This document shows, in pieces, positions 5,306-11,042 of a stretch of 11,042 nt of DNA (position 1 is the first letter of the stretch; each line of letters starts with the position of its first letter). The DNA is from an uncultured Selenomonadaceae bacterium (GTDB lineage Bacteria; Bacillota; Negativicutes; Selenomonadales; Selenomonadaceae): assembly GCA_945637225.1 (NCBI GenBank), contig CALZDE010000047.1:1-11042 (forward strand), read 5' to 3'. A program made the translations under genes and the position numbers. Under the pieces are notes generated by a model. That model had not been told where the DNA came from, did not search any database, and saw nothing but the letters and a program-made list of their open reading frames with translations.

Positions 5306-6442
5306 TTACATATTTTCCTTGATAGCCTTGAAAATTACACTGTCAGCAGCTAAGCCGGTGTAATTGGTGATAGCTGCATCAATGCCATTTGCCTTGATGT
5401 AATCCTGAATTTCTACTGCTTCTGGGTCGCCATCAAAGTCAAACTTGAATGCTGCTGCCATGATTTTTGGCAATGCTACTGGAGTCTTGCCCTGCTCTAA
5501 TAACTGTAATGCAGGAGATACCAGACGGTCGCCAGCAGAAAGCTTTCTCTTTGGACCACGAGCTACGCGGGTAACTTCATCGGAAAGATGTGGATTCTTG
5601 AAACGGCTTTCAGTAGTCTCTACATACTTCTGATGAACATCCTTATCAAAACCATACTTTTCAATGAGCATGGAGCTGGTTTCTGCCCATACTGCACGTG
5701 CGCCAGCTACGATTTCCTCGTCCTTCATTGCTGTGCCGATATCTGCGATACCCTTCTGATAAGCAAGGTATGCGATAGAAGCATGACCGGTATTTACGGT
5801 GAACAGCTTGCGCTGAATGTATGCGGAAAGATTATCTACAAAGCTGCAGCCTTCGATTTCTGGCTGAGGACCCACTACCATGGTAGCATCTACGTCCCAC
5901 TCTGCATAAGGCTCAACCTTAACTAAGAGCTTTTCCTCATTCTTCTGCAGAGGAACAATGCGGTCAACTGCTGCATCTGGGAAACCGATTACCTTTTCTA
6001 CCTTTGCCTTGGTGTCTTCATCAAGAGCGGCATAAACAAATTCCTTCAAAACGGTGGAACCGCCTACCATGTTCTCGCAGGCAATTACGTTTAATGGAGT
6101 CTCATTGGCTGCAACACGCTTGGTAAGACCCTTTGCAATATTTGGAGCAATAAACTTCAAAATGTTAGGACCAATAGCGGTAGTAATGATATCTGCATCA
6201 ACGATTGCATCAATCAAATCATCTAAATTAGTAGCGGAATTGATAGCCTTTACATTATCTACCTGAATAATCTCAGGATTGTCGCCAACGATTTCAATGT
6301 TGTACTTGCCTAATTCGTTAATATCATTTACTAAATCTGCATTTACATCAACAAAGGTAACCTCATAACCGGACTTATTTAAAAGAAGACCGATGAAACC
6401 GCGACCGATGTTGCCAGCACCAAAATGTATTGCCTTTTTCAT
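5306..6442 (-). CDS. mtlD: Mannitol-1-phosphate 5-dehydrogenase
   Basis: This 378-residue cytosolic enzyme oxidises mannitol-1-phosphate with NAD+ to fructose-6-phosphate, feeding mannitol into glycolysis. The N-terminal Rossmann motif is GAGNIGRGFIG at 8-18, with Asp32 after the second strand as expected for NAD preference. The polyol-dehydrogenase signature KxxxxNxxH is met by Lys212, Asn217 and His220, with Lys212 the expected catalytic base. The length matches the family (about 370-385). The ATG has a perfect AGGAGG 8 bases upstream. The gene follows mtlA after 132 bases that carry competing RNA stems, so its expression may be tuned separately. It is last in the operon. Confidence 0.97.
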   Translation of the reverse strand: MKKAIHFGAGNIGRGFIGLLLNKSGYEVTFVDVNADLVNDINELGKYNIEIVGDNPEIIQVDNVKAINSATNLDDLIDAIVDADIITTAIGPNILKFIAPNIAKGLTKRVAANETPLNVIACENMVGGSTVLKEFVYAALDEDTKAKVEKVIGFPDAAVDRIVPLQKNEEKLLVKVEPYAEWDVDATMVVGPQPEIEGCSFVDNLSAYIQRKLFTVNTGHASIAYLAYQKGIADIGTAMKDEEIVAGARAVWAETSSMLIEKYGFDKDVHQKYVETTESRFKNPHLSDEVTRVARGPKRKLSAGDRLVSPALQLLEQGKTPVALPKIMAAAFKFDFDGDPEAVEIQDYIKANGIDAAITNYTGLAADSVIFKAIKENM

Positions 6443-6450
6443 TCGTTTTG

Positions 6451-6541
6451 CCTCCTAATTTTTCAAAAACCACCTGAATTAAGCCGTTTTTGAGTAAAGA
6501 AAACAGGAGGTCCCTTTTTTTAGGGCCTCCCGCCCCTAAAA
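6451..6541 (-). promoter_or_regulatory. mtlA-mtlD intergenic RNA with three competing stems
   Basis: Reading the minus-strand RNA: stem A pairs TTTTAGGG (6541-6534) with CCCTAAAA (6525-6518), 8 bp with an 8-base loop. Stem B pairs GGAGGCCC (6530-6523) with GGG-A-CCTCC (6514-6506), 8 bp with one bulged A, followed by TGTTTTCTTT, so it is terminator-like. Stem C would pair CCTCCT (6510-6505) with the mtlD Shine-Dalgarno AGGAGG (6456-6451). A excludes B, and B excludes C. The arrangement resembles an attenuator or a polarity element that sets MtlD output relative to MtlA. The pairings are seen; the role is inferred. A simpler reading is a weak terminator or an RNA-stabilising hairpin. Confidence 0.55.
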
Positions 6542-6574
6542 TTAACCACTTAATTCATATTTAACTAATCGATC

Positions 6575-8476
6575 TTACTGAACAAATACCTTATACAGAT
6601 CATCCTTGTTAGTAGTCTTATAGAGCTTGTTCAGCTGAGCATCATCATACTCGTCCATAGTACCAGCGATATTTGCCAGAATTGCCAGATGGTCGTCATT
6701 CTTACCAGCAATACCTACTACCAGATGGGACATGTTGCCATCGCCCCAGTCAATACCCTGTGGATACTGAAGTACAACGATACCGGACTTCTTAACGGAA
6801 TCCTTAACAGCATTTTCACCATGAGGAATGGAGATACCCTTGCCTACATAGGTGGAGATAGTCTTCTCACGGTTCAGCATACCCTGAACGTAGTTCTGAC
6901 CTACATAACCGGACTTTACTAACAGCTCACCAGCTGCCTTAATTGCTTCTTCCTTGGAAACGGACTTCTGATTAATCTTGATGTTTTCCTTTAAGAGAAC
7001 GCCCTCTGCTACATGATTTTCTTCTTCTTCAATCTTAGCCTGGCCAGCACTGCCGGTTACACCCTTTAAGCGGTCCATAACAATGTCGTATACGTTGTTC
7101 TCGGTGAAGTTCTGTACGAAGATATGCTCTGCCTGTGGAGAGTCATCAATAGCACGCTGTGCGAGCTTTTCATGGGAAACAACTAACTGTGCATCCTTTG
7201 GAATGTTGCCAATTGCGAAATTCTGAACCTTAATATCTGCATAACCAGCCTTGCGGAGCTTCTTACGGAGAGCTGCTGCACCAAGTGCGGAGGAACCCAT
7301 GCCTGCGTCACAAGCGTAAACGATGAACTTTAAGTCCTTGCCAGCAACCTGAATCTCGGACTGACCATTAGGAATAACAGCACCCTTGCTCTGAGCCTTC
7401 ATGTTCTTCATGCTCTCAGTAGCTGCCTCTAAGTTGCCTTCCTCGTCCTTGGAAGCCTTGATGATAACGGAAGCAATTGCGAAGGAAACTGCAGTTGCTA
7501 CCAGGAAGTCTGCCATATTAGCTAAGAAGCATCCCTTTGGAGTCATAGCCAGAACTGCGATAATAGAACCAGGAGAAGCAGGAGCAATCAGACCACCATC
7601 TAAAATGCTCATGGTGAATACGCCAGCAGCACCACCGCCGATAACTGCCAGAATCAGAGCTGGCTTCATGAGGATGTATGGGAAGTAAATTTCATGAATA
7701 CCACCCAGTACATGAATGATGATAGCACCAGGAGCAGAACCCTTTACCATGCCCTTACCAAAGAGAGCATAAGCGAGAAGTACACCGAAACCAGGACCAG
7801 GATTTGCTTCTAACAGGAAGAACATGGACTTACCAAATTCCTCTGCCTGCTGGATACCCAGTGGAGAAAGTACACCGTGATTGATTGCGTTATTCAAGAA
7901 CAGAATCTTTGCAGGCTCGATGATAACGGAGGTGATTGGCAGGATACCCATTGCTACGATACCCTCAACACCGCCTCTTAATACGTCATTCAGAGACAGT
8001 ACAACAGGACCAACTACGCTGAAAGCCAGCATGGTAAGACCGCCGCCGATGATACCAGCAGAGAAGTTGTTCACTAACATCTCGAAACCGCCTGGGATAG
8101 AATCCTCAATCATACCATCAAACTTCTTGATGATATAGCCGCCCAGAGGACCCATAATCATTGCGCCCAGGAACATTGGAATTTCAGAACCAGCGATAAC
8201 GCCACTGGTAGCGATAGCACCTACTACACCACCGCGGTGCTGATATACAGCATAACCACCGGTGAAGCCCAGAAGTAATGGAATCAGCCATTTTACCATA
8301 GGACCTACTAACTGTGCGAAATACTCATTTGGCATCCAGCCTGTTGGAATAAATAATGCAGTGATGAAGCCCCATGCGATAAATGCACCAATATTCGGCA
8401 TTACCATACCGCTGAGGAATCGGCCGAACTTCTGCATGAACTGCTGGAAAGCAGACTGTTCCTTCTGTGAACTCAT
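6575..8476 (-). CDS. mtlA: Mannitol-specific PTS permease EIICBA
   Basis: This 633-residue inner-membrane permease imports mannitol and phosphorylates it to mannitol-1-phosphate. EIIC spans about 1-340 with multiple membrane segments, including the signature GIHEIYFPYILM at 259-270. A linker at about 341-380 leads to EIIB (about 381-475), where Cys389 in ACDAGMGSS is the phosphocysteine. EIIA (about 490-633) has phosphohistidine His552 in SIPHGE. All three domains are present and intact, as in the 637-residue enterobacterial MtlA. Many Bacillota, such as Bacillus subtilis, split off EIIA as MtlF, so full fusion is worth noting. The ATG has GGGGAAA just upstream. The gene lies 23 bases after mtlR, and no separate EIIA gene is seen. 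Confidence 0.97.
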   Translation of the reverse strand: MSSQKEQSAFQQFMQKFGRFLSGMVMPNIGAFIAWGFITALFIPTGWMPNEYFAQLVGPMVKWLIPLLLGFTGGYAVYQHRGGVVGAIATSGVIAGSEIPMFLGAMIMGPLGGYIIKKFDGMIEDSIPGGFEMLVNNFSAGIIGGGLTMLAFSVVGPVVLSLNDVLRGGVEGIVAMGILPITSVIIEPAKILFLNNAINHGVLSPLGIQQAEEFGKSMFFLLEANPGPGFGVLLAYALFGKGMVKGSAPGAIIIHVLGGIHEIYFPYILMKPALILAVIGGGAAGVFTMSILDGGLIAPASPGSIIAVLAMTPKGCFLANMADFLVATAVSFAIASVIIKASKDEEGNLEAATESMKNMKAQSKGAVIPNGQSEIQVAGKDLKFIVYACDAGMGSSALGAAALRKKLRKAGYADIKVQNFAIGNIPKDAQLVVSHEKLAQRAIDDSPQAEHIFVQNFTENNVYDIVMDRLKGVTGSAGQAKIEEEENHVAEGVLLKENIKINQKSVSKEEAIKAAGELLVKSGYVGQNYVQGMLNREKTISTYVGKGISIPHGENAVKDSVKKSGIVVLQYPQGIDWGDGNMSHLVVGIAGKNDDHLAILANIAGTMDEYDDAQLNKLYKTTNKDDLYKVFVQ

Positions 8477-8499
8477 TTTATTTCCCCCTACTCTATACG

Positions 8500-10683
8500 T
8501 TACTTTTTAAATAATTCCTCGTATTTTCCTTGATAAAATTCCCTGAAAATAAGTGTCAGTTCCTGATGAATGCTTTCTTTGTCGCCCTTATGAAGCAACT
8601 CTATCAGCCCCCAGCGTTCCATCAATATGGAAGCTATATGCCCTATCGTGTCACGATAAAGCTGACTGGCATCCATTGGAGCAAGCATAACCATTATAGT
8701 TTTCAGCTTTTCCTCTTTTGAACCGTCACTGATTTCTGGATAATAAAACCCTTTTGTTAAGTGTATAACACCGAAACGCAAGCTGTCAGTATATCTGCTG
8801 GCACAATGAAGAAGAATCATATTAGTTCCACGGATTAAGGTACTTCCTTTTGATTCCCTGTCCAAAAGGCCCCTTATAATACCTTTTCTCGTGTCCTCTC
8901 TATCTGACACAAGCTCTGCTACCTTTTCACAAACAGCCAGTACATTGGCCTCGCCCTTCATCTCGGCAAGGAAAAAATTATTTAAAAGTTGTACTATTGC
9001 CTGGCTGTACTGTGCCATTTGGTCTAAGGCAGATATGAACTGCTGTGTTTTTAGATTACTGTTATCTTCTTCCTTCACCACTTTGGCTGAATGTATCATG
9101 TTAAGCTGCTTCAAATGAGCCTTGATAGCGCCCATATCCTCATCTGTAAGCAAGGAATTTACTACTACCTGCGGAATACCTACATCCAGCACAGGAACCG
9201 TCGCAATAACGATATCTGCTTCACATTCCTTTAAGTATTCTTCCGTAAGCTTTAAAGTTGAGGCTACATCTACTATCTTTAATTCACTAAAAGCATTTTT
9301 TATACGTCCAGCTAAAAGCCTTGAAGTGCCCATTCCCGTTGGGCAGGCTATTACTGCTCTAAATGTCCGTCTTTCGGCATTTTCATTTTCCAGCATCGCT
9401 GCGCCTAAATGCATAGCTATATAAGCAATCTCTGAATCAGGTAATGTCTTTCCTACCAGCTTTTCTAAGCGTCCCACACATTTGCGGCTAAGCTCCATCA
9501 AATCTGGATAAGTAGTCTGCATTTCTGATAAAAGAGGATTTCTGATATCCATGCCCATAGTCAGTCTGCTGATTGAAGGACCCAAGTGATTTACAAGACC
9601 TGCAAGCAGGCTAGTACTTTTTGAAAGCTTTTTGCCTGTTTCCTTTTCAGCCGCAGTCATTATGGATTTTGCCAGTCGCACCAGATGGAATTTTTCCATA
9701 ACAGTCATGGAAGTATCTTCCTTACGGTAACTGTTTCTAGCTCCCAAAAGATGCATGGTAATGTATCCTACCTCATCTATTGGAACCTCCATCTCCAGAA
9801 CTTCCTGAATCTTATCTGCCAAGGATTTGGCTACTGCATATTCCTTATTGGTCTTAAGAATTTTCAAAAGCTCCGAATCTATATGAATGGATTCCTGCTT
9901 TCTTATTCTCTGTACCGCTAAGGATAAATGCACCACTAAACCCACGAAAGCCTGATCAGGTAAATTTGTTGCTAACTCCGTTTCTGCCTCCTGAATAAGC
10001 CCCTCTAATTTATTGATAATCTGCTTATCCATGAGATTCAGAAGATGGCTCATGGCACCCTTACTGCGCTTTTCATTACTCTTATCGTTTTCATCATTTC
10101 CCAGACCAACGGTCTCATCAACCATGCTGAGAAGTTTTTTCTCATCTACATTATCATAAATATGTTTTATTATGGCTTTTCTCAGGCTTCTTTCGTCACC
10201 TTCCAGATAAACCCCCAAACCAGGCTTTCTTACTAACTGCAAGCTTTGTTTGGCAAACCATGCTTCCAATTTGTCAAGGTCATTACTTATAGTACCGTCC
10301 GTTACCTTCAATGTAGAAGATAAGGCAAACAGCTTTATAGGTTCCTGACTTGTAAGCAAATTACTTATGATAATTGAACGTCTTTCATCTGAGGTATAAG
10401 CACCTTCCCCGGTTTGTTCCTGTAAAGCTGAACTTAACACGTTCAAATCTTCCGCGGAACCTTCCAACTTCATACCTTCACCGTATTTCTTCACTAACTG
10501 CAAATTATGCTCAGCCAGCAATTCCTCCAATGATGTTAATTCCCTGGATACGGTTTTGGTGCTTACTCCCAGTTTTACAGCTATGTCATTAATTGTTGTA
10601 TAAGCATTTAATGATGAATTTTCATCATTCACACCTTCCAGCAAAATCTTGGCAATAGCTATTGTCCTTAGATTGTGCTTCAT
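8500..10683 (-). CDS. mtlR: Mannitol operon activator, PRD/BglG-type
   Basis: This 727-residue transcription activator has a multidomain PTS-controlled layout. There is an HTH at about 27-52 and a second HTH-like domain at about 112-145. PRD1 carries His252 and His311, and PRD2 carries His366 and His425. An EIIB-like domain has Cys447 in ACPTGMGTS, and a C-terminal EIIA-like domain has His626 in LLHCASR as the probable phosphosite. In studied MtlR proteins, HPr phosphorylation of PRD2 activates, and EIIB/EIIA phosphorylation by the permease inhibits until mannitol drains it. All expected sites are present. The ATG has AAAGGAG 7 bases upstream. Being first in the operon, 23 bases before mtlA, it probably controls its own synthesis. 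The mannitol assignment rests on these neighbours. Confidence 0.93.
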   Translation of the reverse strand: MKHNLRTIAIAKILLEGVNDENSSLNAYTTINDIAVKLGVSTKTVSRELTSLEELLAEHNLQLVKKYGEGMKLEGSAEDLNVLSSALQEQTGEGAYTSDERRSIIISNLLTSQEPIKLFALSSTLKVTDGTISNDLDKLEAWFAKQSLQLVRKPGLGVYLEGDERSLRKAIIKHIYDNVDEKKLLSMVDETVGLGNDENDKSNEKRSKGAMSHLLNLMDKQIINKLEGLIQEAETELATNLPDQAFVGLVVHLSLAVQRIRKQESIHIDSELLKILKTNKEYAVAKSLADKIQEVLEMEVPIDEVGYITMHLLGARNSYRKEDTSMTVMEKFHLVRLAKSIMTAAEKETGKKLSKSTSLLAGLVNHLGPSISRLTMGMDIRNPLLSEMQTTYPDLMELSRKCVGRLEKLVGKTLPDSEIAYIAMHLGAAMLENENAERRTFRAVIACPTGMGTSRLLAGRIKNAFSELKIVDVASTLKLTEEYLKECEADIVIATVPVLDVGIPQVVVNSLLTDEDMGAIKAHLKQLNMIHSAKVVKEEDNSNLKTQQFISALDQMAQYSQAIVQLLNNFFLAEMKGEANVLAVCEKVAELVSDREDTRKGIIRGLLDRESKGSTLIRGTNMILLHCASRYTDSLRFGVIHLTKGFYYPEISDGSKEEKLKTIMVMLAPMDASQLYRDTIGHIASILMERWGLIELLHKGDKESIHQELTLIFREFYQGKYEELFKK

Positions 10684-10762
10684 AATAAAACTCCTTTGGC
10701 CTTCAGAAGCTTTACTTCTTTCTAACTTTGTTTTGGATTAATCCTATCCTTAAGTTGATTTT

Positions 10763-10792
10763 ATTATATATTATTTGCACGTAATAAAGCAA
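10763..10792 (-). promoter_or_regulatory. mtlRAD promoter
   Basis: On the minus strand there is a -35 TTGCTT (10792-10787), an 18-base spacer, and a -10 TATAAT (10768-10763). The predicted leader is about 70 bases and contains the palindrome GGATTAATCC (10744-10735) and a small AGAAG/CTTCT hairpin (10719-10705) before the AAAGGAG site. The weak -35 fits a promoter that needs an activator. I saw no convincing catabolite-repression (cre) site. Confidence 0.6.
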
Positions 10793-10793
10793 G

Positions 10794-10842
10794 TTAAAGA
10801 CATTTAGACATGTCCAATTGCAAATTAGACAATATTTAGACA
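10794..10842 (-). promoter_or_regulatory. Cluster of TTAGACA repeats, candidate activator site upstream of mtlR
   Basis: Four copies of a TTWRGACA-like element lie just upstream of the mtl -35. On the plus strand they are TTAAAGACA (10794-10802), ATTTAGACA (10802-10810), AATTAGACA (10823-10831) and ATTTAGACA (10834-10842). The GACA cores of the last three are 21 and 11 bases apart, close to whole helical turns. The second copy is part of the near-palindrome TTAGACATGTCCAA. The position suits an activator such as MtlR, but binding is inference. Confidence 0.45.
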
Positions 10843-10876
10843 AAAAAAATCCTGTTCCATTTATGAAACAGGATTT
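10842..10876 (-). terminator. Intrinsic terminator of a gene beyond the right edge
   Basis: On the minus strand AAATCCTGTT (10876-10867) pairs perfectly over 10 bp with AACAGGATTT (10856-10847), with a 10-base loop. An eight-T run follows (10849-10842). It insulates the mtl operon from leftward transcription entering from off-window. The T run abuts the last TTAGACA repeat. Confidence 0.8.
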
Positions 10877-11042
10877 CACAATATTAGCCTATCAAATGGC
10901 TTTTTTACTTAATTTCACTAAAAAACTGTCTTATTTGACAATTTTGTCCATTTTCATAAGGACATAATTTTGTAAAAAACATATCCCTTATTTTATAACG
11001 CCCTCAATCATGAAAATGCAACAAGCATTTTCTTCCTATGAC
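10877..11042. other. Gene-free right edge with GACA/TGTC motifs and a hairpin
   Basis: No convincing ORF is contained here. On the minus strand, short open frames run off the edge and stop near 11000-11010, so the end of an off-window gene is possible but cannot be identified. TGTC/GACA tetramers occur at 10927, 10937, 10945 and 10961, including the inverted repeat GACAA-TT-TTGTC (10937-10948). An 8-bp perfect hairpin GAAAATGC/GCATTTTC (11012-11032) has an AACAA loop but no T tract on either strand. Confidence 0.4.

Noticed and set aside
10794..10842. CRISPR-like or integron-like repeat array
   Set aside because: Repeats are only about 7-9 bases with irregular gaps of a few bases, so they cannot be CRISPR repeats and spacers. 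An operator cluster fits better.
10935..10940. Plus-strand TTGACA as a -35 for a rightward promoter
   Set aside because: No acceptable -10 lies 16-18 bases downstream. The nearest candidates are at spacings of 14 and 22.
11012..11032. Hairpin at the right edge as a terminator
   Set aside because: The stem is perfect, but neither strand has a following T tract, so I report it only as a hairpin of unknown role.

Overview
The window is a compact, AT-rich bacterial chromosome segment. Almost every gene lies on the minus strand. Shine-Dalgarno sites are strong (AGGAGG, AAGGGGG, TGAGGTGAT), two genes start with TTG, and promoters often look like extended -10 sites. This fits a low-GC member of the Bacillota. 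A fused EIICBA mannitol permease together with a BglG/MtlR-type activator would suit an anaerobic gut lineage such as the Negativicutes, but that placement is inference.

Layout, read in minus-strand transcription order. (1) Positions 11042-10684 form a gene-free stretch. It holds a terminator for a gene beyond the right edge, a cluster of phased TTAGACA repeats, and the mtl promoter. (2) Positions 10683-5306 carry the mannitol operon mtlR-mtlA-mtlD: a PRD-containing activator, the PTS permease, and mannitol-1-phosphate 5-dehydrogenase. It ends in a clear intrinsic terminator at 5193-5158. The mtlA-mtlD gap carries overlapping, mutually exclusive stems, one of which could mask the mtlD ribosome binding site. 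(3) Positions 4546-5142, on the plus strand, form a small isolated transcription unit: promoter, leader hairpins, a 91-residue membrane-anchored or secreted protein, a 31-residue hydrophobic peptide, a possible 7-codon ORF, and a terminator. I recognise no family for any of its products. It is the least explained part of the window. (4) Positions 4492-89 hold a minus-strand run: HAD phosphatase, Fic protein, PHP-type phosphatase, second HAD phosphatase, apt, and a GtrA-family membrane protein. A second promoter lies before the PHP gene. (5) Positions 35-1 carry the first codons of gltX, with its own promoter overlapping the gtrA stop codon.

How the genes fit together. Mannitol enters by MtlA as mannitol-1-phosphate and is oxidised by MtlD to fructose-6-phosphate. 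MtlR senses PTS phosphorylation state and inducer, and probably activates its own operon. The left-hand run mixes housekeeping (purine salvage by Apt, tRNA charging by GltX) with small-molecule phosphatases and a self-inhibited Fic enzyme. No CRISPR array, tRNA, rRNA, prophage or insertion sequence was seen.
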